Shown one piece after another: positions 12,101-24,100 of a DNA stretch of 64,000 nucleotides. Under the pieces are notes generated by a model. It was not told the origin of the DNA, ran no database searches, and was given only the letters and a program-made list of their open reading frames with translations. This DNA comes from Rhabdophis nuchalis. Lineage: Eukaryota > Chordata > Lepidosauria > Squamata > Natricidae. The position numbers were made by a program, and so were the translations under genes. Location of the stretch: contig CM077643.1 in NCBI GenBank assembly GCA_039707465.1, forward strand, positions 317,693,919 through 317,757,918, written 5' to 3'. The first letter of the stretch is position 1. Every line of letters begins with the position of its first letter.

Positions 12101-15100
12101 GCTGACCTCACTTTGCAACGAGGTCATCAGGCGATCCGTGCCGCCACTTCGGCTTCCTTCTTCACCCGCCCCTGCCTTCTGTGGCTGCAGGACTTACAGC
12201 TGCGCACCCCAGTCGCCGACTTCAGGGCCCACCTGGATATTGCCATGCTGGTGGCGGCCGTGCAGTTTACCTCCGATGCCACCTTGGCCTCGGCCAGATT
12301 CGCTTCCAGGGCCATGGCTTCTTCCGTGGCATCTCGTCGTCTCTTGTGGCTGCGCCAGTGGCAGGCGGATGTGCGCCACAAATGGCGCCTGGCTTCCGCC
12401 CCATTCAAGGGCGGTTCTCTGTTCGGGGATGCCCTTGATCCCTTCCTTGTGGAAAACAAGGATAAACAAAAGGTTTTGCCTACTGCTCCCAATAAAGGGT
12501 TCCAACGGGCGGCGCCCTACCCCAGGCGGCCATTTCGAGGTCAGGAGGCCACTTCGTCCTTTCGCGCCCTCGACTATGGGTTGTCCTTTCGGGGGGCGGA
12601 TTATGGTTCCCAGGGGTTTCGTTCCCAGGATGGTTACTTCCCCAGAAATGGGCAATCTGACCGGTTCCAGAAGGGCAGGCAGTCCAAGCGCCCCTTTCGA
12701 GGCGGGGGACAACGTTCCTATCGCCGTAGTTAATCCCCCAGTTGATCGTTTCCCCATTGGGGGTAGGTTGACCTATTTTGCGGATGTGTGGGATAGCACC
12801 ACCTCCGATGTTTGGGTTAGGTCCACGGTTCGTAATGGTTTATTGTTGGATTTTTTCTCTCCTCCCCCGTCCTGTTTTCGGGTCTGCCCGGTCTCCTCCA
12901 ACCAGGGGAGGCGCAGCCTCATGCAGGAGGCGGTGCAGCATCTTCTGGAGATTAGAGCCATCGAGAGGGTCCCTATTGACCAACAGGGCTTGGGATTTTA
13001 TTCACTCATTTTTGTGGTTCCCAAGTCTTCTGGGGGTTGGAGGACTATTCTAGATCTCAAAAAATTAAACAAGTTTATACGTTATAAGCGCTTTAAGATG
13101 CACTCATTGCAATCTATTTTGTGGGGTATCCGGCGGGGGGATTTTCTCACCTCCATCGACCTCACGGAGGCCTACCTTCACATACTATTGCCCCCCAGCA
13201 TAGGCAGTTCTTGCGGTTTGCCTACTTGGGCGACCATTATCAGTGTAGGGCACTTCCCTTCGGGTTATCTTCAGCTCCCAGGGTCTTCACCAAGGTTCTG
13301 GCGGCCCTGTTGGCTAGCCTGAGGGAGGTCCCGATCCGTTTAAATGCGTATCTGGATGATATCCTCCTTCAATCCTCCTCTCCGGAGGGTGCTCGAGAGG
13401 ACCTGGCCTCCACTATCCACGCCCTGCAACTCCATGGCTTTTCTATTAATGTTCCCAAGAGCCACTTTCACCCTACTACTAGGCTGGTTCACCTGGGGGC
13501 CCTAATTGACACAGTGGGGGGCAGGGTGTTCCTGTCTCAGGAACGTTTGGAATCTCTCCGGGTCCTCCTTCGACAGGTCGGGGGGGAGGCCAGGCCTTCC
13601 TTGGCCTCCCTCTCCCAATTGCTGGGGACCATGGTTTCCTGCATCGGGATAGTGCCTTGGGCCAGGCTTCATACCAGGGATCTCCAATGGTTTCTTTTGC
13701 CTTTTCAGAGGCGCCTCCTCAGTTGCTCCCTGGCCAGGGTGAGCCTTCCCAGAGAGGTGTCCCGTTCCTTTCGGTGGTGGTTGTCCCAAGCGGTCACCAA
13801 GGGCCGTCTCTTCCAGGAACAGGAGTCAGTGACAGTCACCTCAGATGCCAGTCTCTTCGGTTGGGGAGCCCACTGTCAGGGTCTGTGGGCGCAAGGCCAG
13901 TGGGAACCCGCCGACCTCGCTCACAGCATAAATTGGCTGGAGCTCTGGGCGATCCACCTGGCCCTCCGTCACTTCCTCCACCTGCTGAGGGGGAGACACA
14001 TCCTGGTGCTTACGGACAACATGTCAGCCAAGGCCCATGTAAATCGGCAGGGGGGCACCAGGTCGCATTCTCTCATGGTCGAGGCCAGACATTTGGGCCT
14101 CTGGGCCGAGTGTCATCTCTCCACCTTGACTGCAGAGCACATCTCGGGGGTTTCCAATGTGCAGGCGGACTGGCTCAGCCGGGAAGTGCTGGACAACGCG
14201 GAGTGGCAGCTGTGCCCCAGCCTCTTCCAGGACATTGTGGCTCTTTTTGGGGAACCGGTTATCGACCTCTTTGCCTCCCCCTCCAACACCCAACTCCCGA
14301 GATTCTTCTCCCGCTTCCCTGCGCGGGGATCGGAGGGGGTGGACGCTCTGCGGTGCAGCTGGCCCCTCGGCCTCCTTTATGCTTTTCCTCCCTTACCCCT
14401 TCTGCCCCGAGTCCTACAGAAGGTCGTGTCGGAGGGAGCGGAGGTGATCCTTCTGGCCCCACATTGGCCCCGCAGGCCTTGGTTCGCGGACCTGAGGAAC
14501 CTTTCGGTGGAGCGGCCGTGGAGGATCCCCAGCGACCGGGTATCGCTACGTCAGGGGTCCCTGGAACACCCGGACCCGCGGTGGTTCCAACTGACCGCAT
14601 GGCGATTGAGCGGAGCATCCTGAGGCGTAACAACTACTCCTCTGAGGTCATCCACATGATCCAGGCCTCCCGCCGACCGACGACGAACCGTATATATGAC
14701 TCCACCTGGCGAGCCTTCTGCCGATGGTGCTCGGGTAAGTCCATTTGCCCCCTACAATCTACCATCCCACAGGTCCTGGACTTTCTACAGGCGGGCCTGC
14801 ACAAGGGGCTGGCCCTAAACACCATCAGGCGAAGCTGGCGGCCATCTCGTCCGTTCTCACGTGTGGTGGCTCCCTGTCCTTGTCCCAGATGCCCACAGTG
14901 CGGCAGTTCTTCAAGGGCGCCTCGAACTTGACCCCTCCTGCGGTGCACCGGTATCCCTCCTGGGATCTCCCCCTAGTACTGGACTCCCTCACGGGACCTC
15001 CGTTTGAACCTTTGAGGGAGGTTTCCTTACGTTTCCTGACTTTCAAGGTGGCCTTCCTTGTGGCCATTACATCGGCGCGCAGGATTTCTGAGCTTCAGGC

Positions 15101-18100
15101 CCTATCGGTCAGGGAGGACCTCTGCGTTTTTCATCAGGACAGAGTGGTGTTAAGGTTAGACCCCTCCTTTATCCCTAAAGTCTGCTCCTGCTTTCACCGT
15201 TCCCAAGAATTGGTCCTCCCCAATTTTTGTCCTGACCCTGATCACCCCCTGGAACGCAGATGGCACAAGTTAGATGTACGTAGGGCTCTCAGGATTTATC
15301 TGAAACGCACCAGGCCCTGCCGGGCCTCCGAAGCCTTATTCGTTTCCTTCCAACCAGCCTCGCAGGGCAGGAAGGTTTCGTCCGCGATGATTGGCCGCTG
15401 GCTCAGGGCCTGCATCTCCATGGCTTACCAGGCACGCTCCTCGTCTGTCCCGGGACGCTTAACTGCTCACTTCACGAGGAGTGCGGCCACCTCAGCGGCC
15501 TGGGCTGCCCAGGCTTCCCTTCTGGAGATCTGCAAGGCAGCCACGTGGGCCTCCCCTTCGCCCTTCATCACTCATTATAAATTGGACTCGTTTGCTTCTG
15601 CGGATGCAGCTTTTGGCAGGAGAGTCCTCCAGTCAGTAGTTCGCGCTGAGAGGCCTGACCAGTAAGATTCCCGCCCAGGGACACTGCCGCTTTGGTATGT
15701 CCCAGCATAGATGCTGACTTCCCTAACATGGAAAATGAGCGTTGGTCCTTACCTGATACGCCTATTTTCATGAAGGGAAGTCAGCATCTTGCCCCGCCCG
15801 GGGGGTAGTTGTCAGTCATTGGGGTTAAAGTACCAGTGTTCAGGTGCTAGTGTTACTGTTCCGTATGGTTGTCGTATTACTGGGCTTCTCAGTGCTTGTT
15901 GTTCCAAGGGCTCTCATTGTTTTTTCGGATCCGGATGAGCTACTACACATTTCTTCGTGGTCAAGACGCCGCGAGTCTGGGATTGTCTTCTTTGAAACTG
16001 GGCATGTGCGACCAGGAAGGCGGGACTAAAGACTTTGCCCAGACTCAGCCTCCAATGAGAGCACAGGAGTCTTGCCCAGCATAGATGCTGACTTCCCTTC
16101 ATGAAAATAGGCGTATCAGGTAAGGACCAACGCTCATTCTCTTCTATATCTTAAATGGCTTGGCAGAAAACCCTGCAAGTTGATGATCTAATACATACCT
16201 AGGTCCCAAACCACAAAAGCTTTTAAAAGTGAGAACGAGCACCTTAAATTCCACTAGCAAAGATGCAACCACTTCAGCTCTTAAAGCAGAGATGTTTCAT
16301 CGCCAGTTTGTTTAGTGCTTACAACTGCTTGAGCTGATGCATTGTGGAGCATTTGGAATCAGTAAAGTGGTCTTTTGAGTAGTCCCATGTAGTTTCCATT
16401 GCAGTATCCAAACAGGAGGTGACCAGGCCCTCTTGGTCTAGAGAAGAGAGGTCTTACCCATGTTCAGTCAGACTCAGATTTGCTGTTCATTTTTGGCAAG
16501 CAGCACTCTAGATGTCTCTTGTCAGCCTTTTTGAATTCTTCAAGTAAACCAAGGAGCAACTGCAGATTGGATAAAGAGAAGAGGCTACTTGGGTATCTTG
16601 CTGCCTTATTATTTCAAGCTTAGCAGAACTGCCAATCATGCTCCTGGAAAATTTTCCAGCACCCTATGAAGACCAAAGAGGTTCATTAGGTACCTGAGGC
16701 AGACCAATCAAACAAGCGTTTCCTCCTTGCGGAAGCTTGTGACACCAGACTTATCATGGTAGCCATGACATTTCAAGTTGTCCAAGAAGGCAGCTGGAAA
16801 TCCCCTAGCACCATTGGTTTAGGCAGGGCAAGGTTGGGGAATTATGGCCCTTGTATGACTTGTGGACTTCAACACCTGCTGGCTCAGGAATTCTGGGAGT
16901 TGAAGTGCACAAGGGCTGTAGTACCCAACTCTAGTTTAGGGAAACATTCTGCCAACATCAAGATGAAGTCTTAACAGCTCAGCAAGGGACAATGTTGCAT
17001 AGTCAGTTGCCACCCATATCTTGCCCAAGGTCCATGACTAGTGCTAGACCTGAAACCCCAAAGATCACAGTTCTAATGGGCACAATATCCTAATATCCAA
17101 GCTATATACAATCTTTAGTGAATATAGCTCTTGTAGTGCATTTAGAACTTGTCTGATCTTGGAATTGATCCTTAAATTGGATTGCTTTAAAGGTCCGAAG
17201 GACAAGCATTCTGTCTTTGTGCCCTGGAGTCTGTTTTGCCCACGTGCAGTGTAAGATCATTATTGCCAGTCCACTCCATGCTGTTGCCTAATAGGTATTT
17301 GCTTTGTGTGGTTACCTTACTTGTTTTCATGTATATTAATTAACAATGTCAAAGCTGTTTATATTGTTATGTAACCTAGAAATATTGGCCTTTGTGGAAT
17401 GTTTACTATGATTTGGTGACAGTACAATCTCTTGTCTCTGTTTAGGGGAATGTTTTGGGTGAATGTCAACAGAAATTTATATTGAAGAGCAAAATTCTGA
17501 GATGGAATTACAATTATAAAAGTTGATTATATAGAATTGCATATACATTAAAATGACTTTTATACTTTGTAATCCATGACTGCGTGTATTAATTATCTTA
17601 AAAAAGCACTGATAAACTTTTTGTATGAAATTGTAACATATATAGAAGAAGACTGAATGGTCATATATCTGGAATGTTTATTTCTTGTACTTTTAAACTC
17701 CCCAGCAATAGGGTTCTCTGTACCTCATAATTTAGCCCCAATCCAATATGTTTTGTATGGGGGGGGGGGGTTAATAGTAAAATCAGCATGTGCACCTTAG
17801 TTGCATTGCAACTGGATATGTATTTGTTTGAAATATTCCTATATGAAATTCAGCAATTGCCACACAGAGAAGATAATTTTCTTTAAAGGATATCTTTTCC
17901 TTTGTACAGTTCATAAAAGTCCATTTCTAAATAAATGATTTCATTAACCCAGTAAAATATGTTTCAATTTGTAAAATTTAAATTTAGGTATTGAACTTTT
18001 CTCATTTTGTTTTGTTCATTTAGGACTTGTTTCATCTTACCTGACTTCCTGTATGTTTGAAGTTCACATAGCTAAATTACTTTCCCTTTCAAATAGAAAC

Positions 18101-21100
18101 AGAGCCATCAGGTTTAGAAAATAGTCAAAGTAGATATGAATTATATACAACTGCAAAAGCTCTAAGGGGCAGCCCCCAGAATAGTATAATCAATGCTAAG
18201 TTAATTAGTGGGCATGGAATACTAATAAACTGCTAGAAGAGTTAAAAAAGAGAACTGGTTGGACATAGGCCATTCTTTTTCTATTTTTATTTCTATTGTG
18301 GCAGGCAGCACAGCTGACTGGCATGACAGATTCCTCTACATCAGTTTTCAGTTGCAGATCTACTTTCTTCCATCCATATTGCACTAATGATCTAGTAATC
18401 ACAGCAGCTGGCAATATATAGCTGACCTTGAAAAGCAAAGCAAACTTGGGCCAGGTTAATAATTGGATTTTTTATTAATAGGGTGACATTCAGTTAGAAT
18501 GTCCTTTAACAAAACATCCTAATAATGCGATTGCTGCTATGAAATCCTCTCTTCTTGTCTTGTAAATAGTATTGGTTACCCTTCAGTGGGCAATAGAAGT
18601 TCGTGGTGTTAAAGATGACTCTACAGCATTAGTAAAACAAAGAGCAGTCTGCCCTGTCAGCTTTTAAGGAGTGTCACGGAGAGGCCTAGAGGGGTGAGGA
18701 ACATCTGGTGGTGAAAGGGATTTGAGAAATGCACCCAGTGGTTCTGCTTCCCTTGAAGTTGTATCTGATATTCTGCTTTGAGGATTATGAATTGATACAG
18801 CTGTAATTCCTTCCAATAGGATTTATAGCGGAGGGGGTGAGCAGTTGTTGCTCATGTAACATCTGAAGCTTTTGTGTTAAAGGAATGTGAGGATAGAACG
18901 TTGTTTCTTGTAATTTGTTTTGTGTGTGTGTGCAGAGTTTTAGCTGTAAATCCTACTAGCTTTTTCATAATTCCCAGATCTGTTGGCTCAAAATATTAAA
19001 TATGCTCACAACAAAAGAAGAAATGGAAACCAGTGAAAAACCAGTTGCTGGTTTTGCTGAAGAGCTGGGACCTTAATTGAAGATTGCCATTGCCTCCTGG
19101 GTTGCTAGGAAGCTCTTTTTTAACCAAGAAAATGTTTTCTGATCATTGAATCTCTGGTCACTGAAGAACTTAGAAACATGAAGACTTATGCTAAATTTCA
19201 CTTTTCCCTCCGTATCAATATTAAGTTCAATCTCAGGTGTTTTTTTTTAAAGTGTGTGGACCTAACGACAAGGACTTTTTAATTTTTATTACTTTATTAC
19301 AAAGTGAATTTGGACGCCTTTTGGCTGAAGAATGAGTGTAAAGGTTTGAAATGAACAAACAGTTTTAATAATGAAGTTCAAACTATGTTGAAAATCTATT
19401 AAGGGCCAATTTTGTATTTATCAGTTTATAATTGTACTTGTCAGACAGAACTAAGAGTTCTGATGTTTTTGAGAACATGAAGAGTTTCCAGAAATGCTAA
19501 AAGGCTTCATTTTTTTAAATTGGTGGTCTCAAAGGCTCAGAAATCTGTTAGATATTTAAATAGCTTAAGAATTCTGTTTGGGACATGAATTTAGGACACT
19601 GTTCTTTTCCTCTTGGATTCAAGCAGAAAGTACAAGTGGTCCTCAGTTAATGACCATTTCCTTAGTGACTTATTCAAAGTTACAATGGTGTTGAACAAGA
19701 AGACTGGTCTTCAAAATTGCAACTATTGAGTGTTCCTGTGGTCATGTGATCACAATTTGGGTGCTTGGCAACCAGCTAACAACTACAGTGGTCATAGCAT
19801 CTCACATGATCACTGTGACCTTCATTACCAGCTTTTGACCGCCAATGGACAAGCAAGTAGAGTTGCAAATGACACATGACATTGAGTGTTAATCACTCAA
19901 GCAATGAACCACAACTGGAACTGCCAGAGCTGCCATTGTAAGTTGTAGTCACATAATGTTGCACTTTACAACTATGTCACTTAGCAGTGGAGTTACCAGT
20001 CCCAATTACCTTACTCCCAACTACCTTAGGACTATGGACTACATTTTTACTGACTTTTTTATTTTACCATGTCACGTTCTGAGTCTATCAAACACTCAAA
20101 AAATTGTTTCATATGTGTGTACAAAATGGCTTTGGCTCTGGGTTAGTGTTGATTCCTGCCTACTGCTTACACAAGTCCCTGCAGTTTTCGTGGTAACATT
20201 TTTAGAAGTAGTTTGCCATTGCTTTCTTCCTAAGGTTAAAAAAGAGTGACTGTCCCTAAATCACCCAGCTGGTTTTGTGGCTAAGGCAGGGCTAGAACTC
20301 AACCTTCTGGTTTCTAATCTGATACCTTGAAATAGTACACAAAGCTGATTTGTCAGTAATACAATAAATTCAATTGCCTCAATATTTTTTTTAATCTTAT
20401 CTGTCTTAGACAAAGGGAACTTCGATCGATCGATCGATCCATCCATCCATCCATCCATTCACCCATCCATCCATCCATCCATCCATCCATCCATCCATCC
20501 ATCTATCCAACCAACCACTTTTCCTCTTAAAATGATTATGAAAGGTTAATTAACAGTGATTAAAATACAGAAAGTTTGAGAATCTTTGAGGAAAGAGATA
20601 TACTTTCTCAGATTTTTCACCCCTGAAGAATATGGGCACTAAATGTAACCACCGCAAAAAATCATTGTATAATCTGCCATTGGGGGATTAGAAAGCCTTC
20701 CTCTCAATACAGGAATACAGGAACAGTTCAGAAGAAGTCTTACAGATTTGGGCAGACAGTGTTTTTTAGATTTTCAAACTCTATATCTGTGATGGTGAAT
20801 CTATGGCACACGTGTCAGAGGTGGCATGCAGAACCCTCTCTGTGGGCATGCGCTAGCACCAGCTGCTCTTCTGGTTTCTGGCACATGCATGCGTTCCGGC
20901 CAGTTGTTCTCTGTGGGCGCGCAAATACCAGCTGGCTGGCGCATATACACTCTCTGGAAATTCAACAGCATGTGCACCAGCCAGCTGGTCTTTGGGTTTC
21001 CAGCGCATGTGTGCACACACGTTCCGGTTTGGGCACTCAGTGCCAAAAAAGTTTGCCATCACTGCTCTATATTATTGGAAGGTTAAAATTTACTAGCGAA

Positions 21101-24100
21101 TTCTTAAACTGTGCCTGATAAATAATTATCAACCAGTGCAAATCTTTCCTGATAGGTATCTTATTTCTTTGCTACCACTGTTGGGTAACCAAGCTACCAC
21201 ATTTTTCACTAATTGCAATTTTAAGGTATCTTTAAAGGATATATATTTGTAGAGGGCAAAGGAAGGAAGGAAAGTGGAAATATCCTTATTTTCAGAACGA
21301 GTACACCATCAAAAATAAGCTGACTCTTAATCCAGTTTCTTATTTAACTAATGATCAGTTAAGTGTGGCTTAAGTCCAGTCCCCAAAATTAGTTTGAGAA
21401 AATGTCTTAGACCAGGGTCTGCAACCTTAAGCACTCAAAGAGCCATTTGGACCTGTTTCCCACAGAAAAAAAAACACCTGGAGCCACAAAATCTAAGTGG
21501 GGATGGCAAAGTCAACGTCATTCCCTCTTACCCTGTCGCATAACACACACACCAGCCATGCCTACCCAGCTGGTCATTAGGGCAGAGAACCGATTGTTAA
21601 AAAACACAGAGAACCAAAACCCCTTTTGACATCTCTCTCTCTCACACACACACATATTTCTCTCTCTCTCCCTCCCTCCCTGCCTCTCTCCCTCTTGCTT
21701 CATCTCTCTCTGTGTGTGTCTCCCCCCTCTCTCTCTTCCCCTCTCTCTCCCCCTCTCTCTGTCTGTCTGTGTCCTCCTTTCTCCTCCTCTCTGTATGTCT
21801 GTGTATGTATGTCTCTCTCCCCCTTCTATCATCTCCCGTATCTCTGTATCTCTTTCTCCCCCTCTGTCTCTCTATCTCCCCCCTCTGTCTCTCTCTGACC
21901 CCCCCCCCCCATCTATCCATCCCCTCTCTCTGTATCTTCTCTCTGTGTGTCTCTGGCTGGCTGTGGTTGCAAGAGGAGAAGGAGCAGGGGTGGGAGGGTC
22001 ATGCGAAGGGAAGTCTTTGCCACGGCTCATGCTTCTTCCTCAGTCAGCCCGGATTTCCAAAAAGTTGCCAAGAAGAAAGAAAAGGAGTAGTGAAGAGCCC
22101 CAGGAGAGCTTGCCATTTTGGCGCAGCACCGGCTTTCCAAGCGAGAGAGACGAGAGGGGTGGGGGGGAGAATGAATGATGGATGAGTGTCATTGGTGAGG
22201 GTGCTCCGGATTTCTCTCCCTTTCCATCATCCTATCCTCCTGGATCCCATTCCCACTCCACCAGCCCTCATGTTAGCGAAACCAGCGTCTGTTGCAACCA
22301 GGACGGGTCAGTATCTCGGGGCGGAGAGCAGGTTTCATGTCTCCCCAAGCGACTGAGACACAGCCAGCACCATCAAGGGCCATGAGAAGCTCCAGCAAGA
22401 GTGAGGTGTCAGAGAGTCAGCCCCAGCTGCTTCTCGATCCCCCACCGTTGCCCTTATCTTCTCAGACAAGGCAAGGAATGACTGGGAGGAGAGGGCAAAG
22501 ACAGGAAGCCACAGCAGAGGGCCCAAAAAGCCGTATGCAGCTTAGGAGCCGCAGTTGCAGACACCCTAATTCACATAAAGATAAAGTGAAGAAGAAGTAG
22601 AGCACAAGATGTCTACCTTATAGATACGACAATACACAACGATAAAAGTCAGAATGGAATATAACCAATTATTGGATAAGTTTTCCTTAATCCATTCAAT
22701 CTAAGAAACAGCTGCAATTGGCACAGCTGTAATTGTGCAAATATGCTGCTTTTTATAGTTGCTATTTGTGAATCAAATGACAGCTGATCATCAAGGGCAG
22801 TCCAGATAAATCTCAGTCCAATTTCTTATTTAACCAAGAGTATTGATTTAATTTCAGCTTCATCCAACTTATTTATTATTTATTTTATTTGTCAAATTTA
22901 TATACCGCCCTATCTCCCCGAAGGGACTCAGGGCGGTGCACAGAAATATAAAAATATAATACAATACAGTACAAACAGTTAAAATGAATTAAATTAAAGT
23001 CTGTGCTTAAAATTTAGATTAGAAAAGGGTTAAAATCAATTAAAACTATTACCCATTAAAAACTAAGCCAGGCCGGCCTCTTGAAATATATGTGTCTTTA
23101 ATGCCCAGCAGAAGAGGCGTAGGTCCGTGATGGTACGAAGGTCGGGGGGTACGTCATTCCAGAGGGCAGGCCCTGCCACAGAGAAGGCTCCCCCTGGGGG
23201 CCACCCGTCGGCATTGTCCGGCGGATGGCACCCTGAGGAGGCCCAATCTGTGGGAGCAGACAGGTCTAAGGGAGGTATGTGGTAGGAGGCTGTCCCGCAA
23301 GTAGCCAGGACCCATGCCATGGAGCGCTTTAAAGATGGTTACTAGCACCTTGAAGCGCACCCGGAAGGCCACAGGCAGCCAATGCAGCTCGCACAGGAGA
23401 GGTGTTACATGGGAGTATCAAGACACTCCCAGGATCCCCCGCGCGGCCGCATTCTGGACTAGCTGGAGCCTCAGGGTGCATCTCAAGGGGAGCCCCATGT
23501 AGAGATCGTTGCAGTAGTCCAGGTGGGAGGTGATGAGTGCTTGAGTGACCGTGCGTAAGGTGTCACGATCTAGATAGGGGCGTAACTGGTGTATCAGGTG
23601 CACCTGATAAAAGGCCCCCCTGGTCACGGCTGCCACATGGTCATCCAATGACAGCCGGGAATCCAGGAGGATGCCCAAATTGCGAGCCCTATCCGCAGGG
23701 GCAAATGACTCGCCCCCAATAGTCAGAGATGGAACCAGCTGACTATATTGTGACGCCGGGAACCACAGCCACTCGGTCTTGGACGGGTTGAGTCGGAGTT
23801 TGTTCCTCCCCATCCAGACTCGCACGGCCTCCAGACACTGGGACATCACTTCGATGGCATCGTTGGGGTGGTTAGGGGTAGAGATGTACAACTGAGTATC
23901 ATCAGCGTACTGATGGAACTCTACCCCAAAACAATGGATGATCTCACCCAGCGGCTTCATGTAGATGTTAAACAGGAGGGGCGAGAGGACCGACCCCTGT
24001 GGCACCCCACATGTGAGGGGCCTCGACGTCGACCTCTGCCCTCCTGCCAACACAAATTGCGACCGGTCGGAGAGGAAGGAGGAGAACCACCGTAAAACGG

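Larger units (their letters stand above)
10431..16138 (+). mobile_element. DIRS-type tyrosine-recombinase retrotransposon, structurally complete
   Basis: Inverted terminal repeats (10442-10548 and 15992-16098, two or three differences) enclose gag, RT/RNase H and tyrosine recombinase frames in DIRS order. An internal complementary region at 15701-15789 is the exact complement of both element tips: 15701-15735 matches 10431-10465, and 15734-15789 matches 16083-16138. There is no target duplication, as expected for recombinase-mediated insertion. The element is GC-rich compared with its flanks. The three frames each carry an apparent one-base shift, so this copy is probably not autonomous as read. 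Confidence 0.93.

Noticed and set aside
12194..14633. Long minus-strand frames opposite the DIRS genes
   Set aside because: GC-rich antisense shadows of the plus-strand gag, RT and recombinase frames.
21518..22185. Several overlapping frames rich in Ser, Pro, Leu or Arg, Glu
   Set aside because: Product of the CT-rich tract inside a non-autonomous hAT-like element.
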